Assembly (NCBI GenBank): GCA_946403295.1 | Contig: CAMIZL010000005.1 | Span: 17,080 to 81,079 of the forward strand | Direction of reading: 5' to 3' | Length of the DNA stretch: 64,000 bases | Origin: an uncultured Clostridia bacterium | GTDB taxonomy: Bacteria > Bacillota > Clostridia > Lachnospirales > Lachnospiraceae | In this document: positions 38,481-47,939 of the stretch, in pieces | How positions within the stretch are numbered: position 1 is the stretch's first letter | Layout of the letters: each line of letters begins with the position of its first letter | The notes under the pieces: generated by a model | The model's database searches: none | The model's input: the letters and a program-made list of their open reading frames with translations, nothing else | What the model was told of the DNA's origin: nothing | Position numbers and translations under genes: made by a program

Positions 38481-40328
38481 GTGCAGAAGATACTCATGTT
38501 CTCTACCACATGGGACAACAAGTATACAAGCGAGCTTATTGACGGTGTAGAAGAGGCTGTAACAGGTACAAATACCGAGGTCCATGTCGTGAACGCGTTT
38601 GAGTCGGCTCAAACCTCGTCGTATTACATGAAAGAAGGCGAGATATTCCTTTTGCCCGAAGTCAGCAGCTACGACGGTATTATTCTTGCGCTCAACGGTA
38701 ATGATTCGGTGCGTGCCGTGGATGGGATCGTCAGACCCTTTATAGAAGCGGGAAAGCCTGTTATCAGTATCGATCAGGAGATCGAAGGAGCCGCATTCTG
38801 CGGTATCGATAATTATTCGTCAATGTACAAGCTTGTCGAGCATATGGTGATCGACCATAAAGCAAAGATCATCAATTATGTCGGAGGGCCCGAGGATCAT
38901 CAGGAGAATATGAGCAGACTCCGTGCGGTAAAGGACTGCCTTGACGCGCACGGTATCCAGCTCGATCCCAAGCGTGTACGTCATTACAGATTCCTTCGCG
39001 AAGACGGACAACTGGCATATGAAGATTTCAAGAGAATGGGACTCGAAGCTCCCGATGTTGTTATCTGCGCCAACGATTATATGGCAGTCGGTTATATCGA
39101 GGCTGCGATGAGAGACGGACGTGATGTTCCGAATGATTTTGCCGTAACGGGATTTGATAATGTCAATATGGGTCAGACGTTCTATCCCTCGGTAACAAGT
39201 ATCAACCGTAACAGAAGAAAAGCAGGTCTCGAAGCTACAAAGAGACTTTTACATATGATAAAGAACGGCCCTTCCGAAAAGTCGGTGCTCATTCAGGGTC
39301 GTATCAAACTCAACGAGAGCTGCGGCTGCAGATCGAGACGTGATTATCGTGCCGATTATCAGGATATGATCCTTCTCAACGAATTCAACGAGAAGATGAA
39401 CACGATCCAGGAATTTGTACGTAACAACCTTTGCAGCAAGAACAGTTTTGAAGGATTTATGCTCGATTTCGGCGAGGGATGCGAAGCATTCGGGATCGAA
39501 GAGATGGCCATTTGCATCAACAGATCATTCTTTGACGGAATCATCGAGAAGGAGCAGAAAGGCTTCACCGACAGCATGAATTACTACAGCAGCAATGTGA
39601 GCGGTAATTTCAAGAGATCCGAGGAAGGCATCTTCCCCGTGTATTGGAACAGCAGGAACGAGGCCAAGATCTTTATCCTCTCGCCGCTTCACTTCGGAAG
39701 CCAGTGCTTCGGATATACGATCTCGGAATATGACGAGGGATTCTTCAGATCCGGTAATTACAGGACGTTCATGAACAGTATTTCTCTGGCGCTTGAAAAC
39801 ATCAGCCAGAGGATCGCGATCAACGGAGTAAACCTTAAGCTTCAAAAGCTCTACGTAAGGGATTCGCTCACGGATCTTTTGAACCGTTTCGGTTATGCCG
39901 CATATGCCGGCAATTTCTTCGAGAAGAATTTCGGAAGAGTTTATATAGTTTATATCGATCTTGACGACCTTAAGAAGATCAATGATAAATACGGACACGC
40001 CATGGGTGATGTGGCACTTAAGGGAATATCGGGTGCTATCTGCACCGCTTTCGCGGATACAGACATAAGAGTCCGCATGGGCGGTGACGAGTTCCTTGTT
40101 ATGGGTGCGTTCATCAGTGATGAGGATGTCAAAACAAGGATCGCGACACTTGACAGATTCCTCGAAAATTACACTCACGACAACCAGCTTGAATTCGCTG
40201 TGTCGGCGAGTGTCGGATTTGTCATCAACAACAGTGCGGAAGAGAGCACGAGCCTTGAAGAGCTCGTTAAACGTGCCGACAACTGCATGTATGAGATAAA
40301 ACAGAAAAAGAAGAAAAACCGCGAATGA
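38481..40328 (+). CDS. LacI-type periplasmic-binding-like sensor fused to GGDEF diguanylate cyclase
   Basis: MQKILMFSTTWDNKYTSELIDGV…VTGFDNVNMGQTFYPSVTSI…SLTDLLNRFG…IDLDDLKKINDKYGHAMGD…RMGGDEFLV; GTG start with GAGGAG RBS. Confidence 0.88.
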   Translation: MQKILMFSTTWDNKYTSELIDGVEEAVTGTNTEVHVVNAFESAQTSSYYMKEGEIFLLPEVSSYDGIILALNGNDSVRAVDGIVRPFIEAGKPVISIDQEIEGAAFCGIDNYSSMYKLVEHMVIDHKAKIINYVGGPEDHQENMSRLRAVKDCLDAHGIQLDPKRVRHYRFLREDGQLAYEDFKRMGLEAPDVVICANDYMAVGYIEAAMRDGRDVPNDFAVTGFDNVNMGQTFYPSVTSINRNRRKAGLEATKRLLHMIKNGPSEKSVLIQGRIKLNESCGCRSRRDYRADYQDMILLNEFNEKMNTIQEFVRNNLCSKNSFEGFMLDFGEGCEAFGIEEMAICINRSFFDGIIEKEQKGFTDSMNYYSSNVSGNFKRSEEGIFPVYWNSRNEAKIFILSPLHFGSQCFGYTISEYDEGFFRSGNYRTFMNSISLALENISQRIAINGVNLKLQKLYVRDSLTDLLNRFGYAAYAGNFFEKNFGRVYIVYIDLDDLKKINDKYGHAMGDVALKGISGAICTAFADTDIRVRMGGDEFLVMGAFISDEDVKTRIATLDRFLENYTHDNQLEFAVSASVGFVINNSAEESTSLEELVKRADNCMYEIKQKKKKNRE

Positions 40329-41792
40329 TCATTTACGGTGCTCGTACGCATACGCCGAGAGTTCGTAAAGGACCTTGTCATAATGGAAGGTCTTGTATTC
40401 ATCGGCGATGAGAGAACGTGCTTTTGACGAATATCCGAGTGAATCATTTCCCCATCCGATCTCAAACGTAAAGGTTACAAGCGTATTGTTCGGCGCCTCG
40501 AGAAGTTTCTTCTTGGTGTTGTCGAGTCGGGGGATCATGATCAAAGGATATTCTTCTTTTTTGGTACAATACACATTAAAGCCGTAGGCACGGCTGTATT
40601 TGGAGCCGTTGGAGATCGAGCATGCATAATCCGTCATCGTGGATCCGACGCCGTTGAGGCCGTAATCTTTGTCTTCTTTGATGGTAGTGTATTTGTTATT
40701 GGCTGATTTCTTTTGCCCTTCGTTAAGGATCCCTTTGAAGTGATCGGCCGCATCCTTGCACAGTTCTCTCTGGGCGGATGAACACCAGGGTTTATCGACA
40801 TACATGATCCTGCCCTGCTGATGGTAATCGATGAACATCGAAGCCTTTTCCAAAACGATATAGTGATAAAGAAGCTTCATCATGGCACGGGTCTCGGGAG
40901 CCGATCCCGCATAAGGACCCGGATAATAGAGCTTCGTGGGCGAAGAACCTATATACTTTGATTTGGTATTACCGCTTGCGAGCTGGCCCCATGAAAGACC
41001 GGGGAAATTCCTGTTGAGGTCGGTGCCGCTGCTGGTGGCTTTCCAGAGTTCCTTGTTGCTGTAGGAATATGCCTCGGGATTGAAGCAGACTCCGTCACGA
41101 CCGTCCGGATTAACGCAGGGAACGGCAATAAAGCGGGTACGCTTTAAGGTTTCCTTCGCTTTGTGGGATTTGTTTTGAAGAAGATCGACAAGCTCCTTGA
41201 TTATATAAGTAGTTCCTGCGGTTTCACGGGCGTGGATGGTACCTGTTATGATGACGGTGTCTTTCGGCTCGTCGGAAGGGATATCGACTTCAAGGGCATA
41301 CATCGCACGACCCTGGGACGATTTGCCGATCCTGTAGAGGTTGACGCCGTCGATCCTTGAAAGGTTGACCATGATATTTACAAGACTGTTATAGGTATAA
41401 CGGCTCTTAAGATCGAAAGTGATTGTTTCGTATTTGTTTTTGCGATCGGTCGCATCTTCCCATTTTTGCTCCATGGCTTCGCGATAGAGGGCATCGGGCA
41501 TACCGGGTGTTCCGAGATACGTACCGTATTTTTGAAGCTTCTGCGAGATCTCTTTGGAGGTTAAGGGCTCCTCGGAAAGGGGAGAAACACTGTGGGTATA
41601 ATAATCGAAAGTGTTGATCGTCCTGAGAGTTTCGGTCGCATAGACGGCAGCTTCTTCTTCGGTTTTCCCGTCGGTTTCGTCACCCCGATCTGCCGCACGG
41701 GCCGAAAGCGATGCCACGGGGATACCCGTGACGATGAAAATTATCATAAACAGGGCGATGAGCCTGCCAAGTAACTTTTTGGTGTTAAACAT
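40329..41792 (-). CDS. Secreted M14-family zinc carboxypeptidase
   Basis: Signal peptide; VIITGTIHARETAGTTYIIKELVDLL; VPCVNPDGRDGV; DLNRNFPG. Confidence 0.92.
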   Translation of the reverse strand: MFNTKKLLGRLIALFMIIFIVTGIPVASLSARAADRGDETDGKTEEEAAVYATETLRTINTFDYYTHSVSPLSEEPLTSKEISQKLQKYGTYLGTPGMPDALYREAMEQKWEDATDRKNKYETITFDLKSRYTYNSLVNIMVNLSRIDGVNLYRIGKSSQGRAMYALEVDIPSDEPKDTVIITGTIHARETAGTTYIIKELVDLLQNKSHKAKETLKRTRFIAVPCVNPDGRDGVCFNPEAYSYSNKELWKATSSGTDLNRNFPGLSWGQLASGNTKSKYIGSSPTKLYYPGPYAGSAPETRAMMKLLYHYIVLEKASMFIDYHQQGRIMYVDKPWCSSAQRELCKDAADHFKGILNEGQKKSANNKYTTIKEDKDYGLNGVGSTMTDYACSISNGSKYSRAYGFNVYCTKKEEYPLIMIPRLDNTKKKLLEAPNNTLVTFTFEIGWGNDSLGYSSKARSLIADEYKTFHYDKVLYELSAYAYEHRK

Positions 41793-41942
41793 ATGAACTC
41801 CGATCCGATTATACGCAAAAACGATTACGACCGCGCATGTGAGCAAAAAAAGCTTTTGTCGCGAGCGCGTGATGTGCGAAAATTATACTTTATTTATCCG
41901 CATATATCAATGAAAAAAAGATTTTAAAGAGAGGGAAAGGGT

Positions 41943-42368
41943 ATGAGAGTAAGTGATTTCGGAACATTCGGGATCTGCCTTGACAAGTATTCGGCAGAAA
42001 CATTTGAAGGACGTTTGTACGTTCCGTATTTTGAGGAAGCATTGATCTTTAAAAGCATTCACAGCCTTTTGCTTCAAATGAACAAAGCACTTGATGCGGC
42101 AGGGGTTCCGCATCCGTTTTTCGAATACAGGTCTTTCTCAGAAGCGAAGGTAAAGAAAAAGGAAAAAGATAATGACAAAAAAGAGGATCTTCCGAAGAAG
42201 ACTTACGACCACGGACAATATGCCGGAAAGATCGCTACATTTCTCGTAAACATCCTGTACAGACAAAATGCCACATGGCAGGGCACGATCACATGGGTCG
42301 AGGGCGAAAAAAGCGATAACTTCAGGAGTGCGCTCGAACTCTTTATGCTTGCAGAGAGTGTAATATGA
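41943..42368 (+). CDS. Conserved hypothetical protein
   Basis: ORF with RBS-like GAGGGAAAGG, coupled (ATGATG overlap) to the downstream gene. Confidence 0.6.
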   Translation: MRVSDFGTFGICLDKYSAETFEGRLYVPYFEEALIFKSIHSLLLQMNKALDAAGVPHPFFEYRSFSEAKVKKKEKDNDKKEDLPKKTYDHGQYAGKIATFLVNILYRQNATWQGTITWVEGEKSDNFRSALELFMLAESVI

Positions 42369-43000
42369 TGACAAAAGAATATCTTACCGTTGAAGGTGAG
42401 GGTACCGGTACCGTCGTGGAGAAGAAGTCGCGGTTTATAGCAACGGTTTTTTATACGGAAAGCGAAGAAGACGCGAAAGAGAAGATAGCCGCGCTGAAGA
42501 AAAAATACTGGGATGCGCGTCACAATTGTTACGCATATGTGATCGGGGCGGACGATCCCCTCGAAAGACAGAGCGATGACGGAGAACCGTCACATACGGC
42601 CGGGATGCCGATACTTTCGGCGATCAAGGACAGCGGGCTCAGGAATGTGTGCTGTGTTGTAACAAGGTATTTCGGAGGAGTGCTGCTCGGAACCGGAGGC
42701 CTTACCCGTGCATACAGGGAGGCCGCGATGCAGGGAATAGAAAACTCTGTGGTAAAAAAGCGCGTGCTTATGTGCAGAGCCGTGGCAAAGACCGATTATG
42801 CCGGACAGAGCAGGATGCTCAGGATACTTTCGGGCGAGGGGATAGATCCGGACGAAACGATCTATGAAGCCGACGGCGTGAAGATAATCTTTCATTGCAG
42901 CGAAGGATCGCTCCCCGGGATAAGCAGTGCCATAAGGGAAGCAACCACGGGAGACGGCAGCGTCGAAAGCGAATGTATGGAATATGTAACAATTTCGTAA
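42365..43000 (+). CDS. YigZ/IMPACT family protein
   Basis: KKSRFIATVFYTESEEDA…ARHNCYAYVIG…SDDGEPSHTAGMPIL…VVTRYFGGVLLGTGGLTRAY. Confidence 0.95.
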   Translation: MMTKEYLTVEGEGTGTVVEKKSRFIATVFYTESEEDAKEKIAALKKKYWDARHNCYAYVIGADDPLERQSDDGEPSHTAGMPILSAIKDSGLRNVCCVVTRYFGGVLLGTGGLTRAYREAAMQGIENSVVKKRVLMCRAVAKTDYAGQSRMLRILSGEGIDPDETIYEADGVKIIFHCSEGSLPGISSAIREATTGDGSVESECMEYVTIS

Positions 43001-43115
43001 CAAGAAATTGATTGCATGATGGAAGGCAAATAATTATAATCCCTCATAGTGGGTTTTTATAAATATATGATATTCTGAAATATTTGCGGTTTTACCGCTA
43101 AAAAAGAGGAGAACT

Positions 43116-45941
43116 ATGGATTACAGCAGATATGGTATGAAATGCTATGCCCGTAAGCTGAAATCTCCCTGGAGAAAGCTGATCAGCAAAGCGTGGATAA
43201 TTGTATTTCGTCTCTTTCTGGTGGCCGTTGTCGGTGTTGCGATCTGCGGGATAACGGCAGGATTCGGAGCTGTCAATGCACTTCTTGACACGGCTCCGCC
43301 TGTTGCGATCGATGATCTTACATCATTCGGCTTCAGTTCAACTTCATATTATTCGGACGGTACGGTTTCACAGGTTTTCGCCGGAGCACAGGCAAACAGA
43401 GAACTTGTTACGATCGATCAGATACCCAAGCATGTGCAGCATGCGTTCATCGCTCTCGAAGATACGCGTTTTTATGAGCACAACGGAATCGACATCAGAG
43501 GTATTATGCGTGCCGGGTATTCCGTCTTCAAGGAAGGCGGCCTCAATTACGGCGGAAGTACCATTACGCAGCAGTTGCTGAAAAACAGGATATTCTCCGG
43601 CGGTAACGAGGAGAGAGGTCTCGACAAAGTCATACGTAAGATCCAGGAAATGTTCCTTGCGATCCAGCTCGAGGATCACATGACCAAGGACGAGATCCTT
43701 GAAGATTATCTCAATTATGTCAACCTCGGAAACGGTGCATACGGAATTCAGGCTGCGGCCACGACATATTTTGAAAAGAATGTTTGGGAACTGACGCTTT
43801 CTGAAGCGGCGGTCATCGCTCCTATCGCTTATTCGCCTACTTTGCGTAATCCCGTAAAGTATCCCGAAGAGAATGCGGAAAGACGTAAAGCCTGTCTCGA
43901 CACCATGAAAAAGCTCGGATATTGTTCTCAGGAAGAGTATGACGCGGCGATCAACGATGATGTCTACGGCAGGATCATGGACGTCGAAAACAGGAGAAAA
44001 GCATCGTCGATCACGACTTTCTCGTATTTCACCGATGAGCTTATCAACCAGGTTACCAAAGACATGGTCGAGGAACTCGGATATACGACCGAGCAGGCCC
44101 AGCAGAAATTATATTTCGGCGGCATAAACATTTATACCACGCAGGACAGACATATCCAGTCCATCGTGGACAAATACTATACGGATGACTCGAACTTCCC
44201 CGAATTCGGATTTACGAGTTCGACCGGTTCGTGCTATGAACTTTACCCCTATAATCTTTCCGTATATCATGCGGACGGAACGATCACGCATTACCACAGG
44301 GACGATCTGCTCAGGTATTTCAAGGATTATAACGATACTCAGGGATATTATTATCATGAGCACGGAAGGACCGGTATCAATGAATTGTTCCTCGATCTCG
44401 ACGACATGAACGCCAAGATCGAAGAATTCCGTAACCATGTCGTTGCGGAAGGCGAGAACTATATCGAGGATAAGGATTTTGTTAAGCAGCCTCAGTCCTC
44501 GTTTACCGTTATCGAGCAGGCTACGGGAGAAGTAAAAGCGATCTACGGCGGACGCGGTCCGAAGTCGGGTCTGCGTACACTCAACCGTGCCACACAAAGT
44601 CCGCGTCAGGTAGGATCGACCTTCAAGGTACTTGCTTCGTTCCTGCCCGCGATCGACGCTGCGGGTCTTACGCTCGCGTCGGTACAGGACGACTCGCCGT
44701 TCTTCTATCCGCAGACAACGAAGGAAGTTTATAACTGGTACAATACGGGCTTCAGAGGTATCCAAACGATCAGAAAGGGTATCTCGAGCTCACTCAATAT
44801 CGTTGCTGTCCGTACTCTTCAGCAGATCGGAGCACCGCTTGGGTTTGAATACCTTCAAAAGTTAGGGTTCTCGACTCTCGTTAAATCAAAGAGAATGGAC
44901 GACGGAACGTTCTATTCGGACATCAACCTTGCCATCGCACTCGGCGGTCTGACGAACGGTGTCTATAACCTCGAGCTTAATGCGGCATATGCTTCCATAG
45001 CAAACAAGGGTGTATATAACACACCGATCCTTTATACCGAGATACGAGATCATGACGGATATCTGTTATTATCCAAGAAGACGAAATCGTCGCAGGTAAT
45101 GAAGACATCGACATCATGGCTCCTTACCGACGCGATGGAAGACACGATCACGAACGGTACCGGTTCGAGACTTGCGTTCAAGGATTATAAGATGCATCTC
45201 GCGGGAAAGACGGGTACGGCTTCGAAGAACAATGACCTTTGGTTCGTCGGATTCTCGCCTTATTATACGGCAGCCGTATGGACGGGTTTTGATCACGGAT
45301 TCGAACAGAAAAACAAATCATACCAGCAGGATCTTTGGCGCAACATAATGGAGGAGATCCATTCGAGCCTCGAGCTTCCCGATAAGGAGTTTGAGATGCC
45401 CGATTCCATAGTAAAGGCAAGCATATGTACGAAGTGCGGAAAACTTGCCGTTGCGGGACTTTGCGACCAGGCAGAGGGCGGATCGACGGTTGCGACCGAA
45501 TTCTTTGCGAAAGGAACGGTTCCGACAGAGAAATGTACATGTCACGTGCGCGTCGATATCTGTACAAAATCAAAGAAGATCGCGCGTGATGATTGTCCCG
45601 AAAAGAAGAGGAAGAGCGTAGTCCTCCTTATAAAGGACGAGAATTACGAGTATCCTCCCGAGTGGGAAGAGATCCTCAAGGATGAATATCCATGGCCTAT
45701 TACGACAAACGATACGCCGTATCTTTACAAACCGGACGAACTCTGCGACAAGCACCTTCCCGACGGTATGATGCTTGACGAAAACGGCGATCTGGTACCT
45801 TCCGATGAAACCGATGACGACGAGCTCGTCGAGGAAGAACCTGAGGGCAAGAAAAAGTCAAAGAAGAACAAAGAAGCGGAAGAGATCATAAACGAAGACG
45901 CCGGCGGCGACGCTGTCGCCGACGACGTTCCGATGGGTTAA
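43116..45941 (+). CDS. Class A penicillin-binding protein (PBP1A-like)
   Basis: ALEDTRFYEHNGIDIRGIMRA…GGSTITQQLLKN (GT51); SPRQVGSTFK, SSLN, KTGTAS (transpeptidase). Confidence 0.95.
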   Translation: MDYSRYGMKCYARKLKSPWRKLISKAWIIVFRLFLVAVVGVAICGITAGFGAVNALLDTAPPVAIDDLTSFGFSSTSYYSDGTVSQVFAGAQANRELVTIDQIPKHVQHAFIALEDTRFYEHNGIDIRGIMRAGYSVFKEGGLNYGGSTITQQLLKNRIFSGGNEERGLDKVIRKIQEMFLAIQLEDHMTKDEILEDYLNYVNLGNGAYGIQAAATTYFEKNVWELTLSEAAVIAPIAYSPTLRNPVKYPEENAERRKACLDTMKKLGYCSQEEYDAAINDDVYGRIMDVENRRKASSITTFSYFTDELINQVTKDMVEELGYTTEQAQQKLYFGGINIYTTQDRHIQSIVDKYYTDDSNFPEFGFTSSTGSCYELYPYNLSVYHADGTITHYHRDDLLRYFKDYNDTQGYYYHEHGRTGINELFLDLDDMNAKIEEFRNHVVAEGENYIEDKDFVKQPQSSFTVIEQATGEVKAIYGGRGPKSGLRTLNRATQSPRQVGSTFKVLASFLPAIDAAGLTLASVQDDSPFFYPQTTKEVYNWYNTGFRGIQTIRKGISSSLNIVAVRTLQQIGAPLGFEYLQKLGFSTLVKSKRMDDGTFYSDINLAIALGGLTNGVYNLELNAAYASIANKGVYNTPILYTEIRDHDGYLLLSKKTKSSQVMKTSTSWLLTDAMEDTITNGTGSRLAFKDYKMHLAGKTGTASKNNDLWFVGFSPYYTAAVWTGFDHGFEQKNKSYQQDLWRNIMEEIHSSLELPDKEFEMPDSIVKASICTKCGKLAVAGLCDQAEGGSTVATEFFAKGTVPTEKCTCHVRVDICTKSKKIARDDCPEKKRKSVVLLIKDENYEYPPEWEEILKDEYPWPITTNDTPYLYKPDELCDKHLPDGMMLDENGDLVPSDETDDDELVEEEPEGKKKSKKNKEAEEIINEDAGGDAVADDVPMG

Positions 45942-47260
45942 TACCTGCTCTTTATGTCTTTAAGACGCTTGGCGGCCCCGGCCTCGTGGCCGAGTTCGCC
46001 GGGATTATAAAATCTTGTGTCTTTGAGCGCATCGGGGAGGTACTGCTGTGGATAGTAGTGATCCTCGTAATCGTGAGGATAAACGTATCCGAGACCGTGA
46101 CCGAGTTTTGCGGCACCTTTGTAATGCGAATCCATGAGATGCGTGGGAACCCTCGGCGTGATCCCCGAAGAAACCTCGTTTAAGGCGCTGTCGATCGCGC
46201 ATATCGCGGAATTGCTCTTTGGAGCCGTGGCAACATAGATCGCCGCTTCCGAAAGAACGATCCTGGCTTCGGGCATACCGAGCCTTTCGACTGCCTGGGC
46301 AGCAGCTACCGCTACCGTAAGAGCGTTGGGGTCCGCAAGCGACACATCCTCGGCGGCACAGATCATTATCCTTCTGGCGATAAATTTGATGTCTTCTCCG
46401 GCGTATAGCATACGTGCGAGATAATAAACGGCGGCATCCGGATCGGAGCCTCTCATGCTCTTTATGAATGCCGAGATCGTATCATAATGTGAATCACCGT
46501 TCTTGTCATAATTGATGGCTCTTTTTCTGATACATTCCGCAGCAACGTTAAGATCGACATGAACCTTGCCGTCCTCGCTTTTTTCGGTCGTGAGAGCGGC
46601 AAGCTCGATGGCATTGAGTGCGTTGCGCGCATCTCCGTTTGCCGTATCGGCAATGAAATCGAGAGCTTCTTCGGTAAGCTCAAGGTCAAATCCCCCGACA
46701 CCCTTCTGTTTATCGGTTACGGCACGGTTTATCAATGTCTTTATGTCGTCTTTCGAAAGCGGATGAAGCTCAAAAATGAGAGAACGCGAGATAAGGGCGC
46801 TGTTTACCTCGAAGTAGGGATTCTCGGTTGTGGCACCTATAAGGATGATAGTACCGTCCTCAACAAAAGGAAGGAGAAAATCCTGCTGACCCTTATTGAA
46901 GCGATGGATCTCGTCGATGAACAGGATCGTACGCTTGCCGAATCCGCCGTAGATGCGCTTTGCTTCCTCGACTACGTCCTCCATGTCCTTCTTGCCGGCA
47001 CAGGTGGCATTTATGGATTTGAATTCACAGCTCGTGGAATTGGCTATAACCTTGGCAAGCGTCGTTTTCCCGGTTCCGGGAGGACCGAAGAAGATAACGG
47101 AGCTGAGACGGTCGGCTTTGATCGCGCGGTAAAGCATCTTGTCCTTGCCGATGATATCCTGCTGACCCACGATCTCATCAAGCGTGGTGGGTCTCATACG
47201 TGAAGCCAGGGGCGATTCCTTTTCGCGTGACATTGAGCTCGAATACTCAAAAAGATCCAT
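45938..47260 (-). CDS. rarA: Replication-associated recombination protein A (RarA/MgsA AAA ATPase)
   Basis: LASRMRPTTLDEIVGQQDIIG…FFGPPGTGKTTLAKVIA…FIDEIHRFNKGQQD. Confidence 0.95.
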   Translation of the reverse strand: MDLFEYSSSMSREKESPLASRMRPTTLDEIVGQQDIIGKDKMLYRAIKADRLSSVIFFGPPGTGKTTLAKVIANSTSCEFKSINATCAGKKDMEDVVEEAKRIYGGFGKRTILFIDEIHRFNKGQQDFLLPFVEDGTIILIGATTENPYFEVNSALISRSLIFELHPLSKDDIKTLINRAVTDKQKGVGGFDLELTEEALDFIADTANGDARNALNAIELAALTTEKSEDGKVHVDLNVAAECIRKRAINYDKNGDSHYDTISAFIKSMRGSDPDAAVYYLARMLYAGEDIKFIARRIMICAAEDVSLADPNALTVAVAAAQAVERLGMPEARIVLSEAAIYVATAPKSNSAICAIDSALNEVSSGITPRVPTHLMDSHYKGAAKLGHGLGYVYPHDYEDHYYPQQYLPDALKDTRFYNPGELGHEAGAAKRLKDIKSRY

Positions 47261-47411
47261 GAAAACCTCCGGATTAGTGCCGTTAGAGTGAAAAACGGCA
47301 TATTTTTGCATCTGTTAATATATAAAATTCGTAACACTGTAATTATAGAGGTCCAAAGGACGATTGGCAAGAAGAACAGGAAACAAAAGTACATAATTAG
47401 TTATTTTTTTC

Positions 47412-47441
47412 TTGACAAACTTACATAACGTGAGATATAAT
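47412..47441 (+). promoter_or_regulatory. Sigma70-type promoter for the XRE gene
   Basis: TTGACA-18 bp-TATAAT. Confidence 0.75.
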
Positions 47442-47517
47442 TGCGATAATCGAAAAAGGGCAAAAATGAACCTGATTCACCTTTTTGTTTTGATCTAAAT
47501 CCCCAGGAGGTTTAAAT

Positions 47518-47856
47518 ATGAACTTTAATGTAAGATTAAAGCAGCTCAGACAGAAGAACAAGCTCACACAGAGTGAACTCGCCGATATCCTCGGACTTAA
47601 ACCTACGGCTATTTCAAATTACGAGTCCAAGCGTAATGAGCCTTCGTTCGATAAGCTTATTGCCCTTTCAAAGTATTTTGATGTTTCTTGTGATTATCTG
47701 CTCGGTGTTTCCGATGCATATCTTCCTATAGTCGGTGAAGTTCTTGACAAGGAGATCGTTGAATTTTTCAATCTCTATCAGCAGCTTAACAGCCAAAGCG
47801 CGGAAGAGGTCAGAAGCTATGTTAATTATCTGATCTATAAGCAGGAGAACGAATAA
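47518..47856 (+). CDS. XRE-family HTH transcriptional regulator
   Basis: LKQLRQKNKLTQSELADILGLKPTAISNYESKRNEPSFDKLIALSKYFDVSCDYLLG. Confidence 0.93.
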   Translation: MNFNVRLKQLRQKNKLTQSELADILGLKPTAISNYESKRNEPSFDKLIALSKYFDVSCDYLLGVSDAYLPIVGEVLDKEIVEFFNLYQQLNSQSAEEVRSYVNYLIYKQENE

Positions 47857-47882
47857 CGAGCTTCTTTCGGACAGTGAAGCCC

Positions 47883-47920
47883 GAGGGCCTGAAAACAGCG
47901 TTTTCGGACCCTCTTTTTTT
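47883..47920 (+). terminator. Intrinsic terminator after the XRE gene
   Basis: GAGGGCCTGAAAACAGCGTTTTCGGACCCTCTTTTTTT. Confidence 0.9.
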
Positions 47921-47939
47921 CATCAACGGGGTACTTTAA

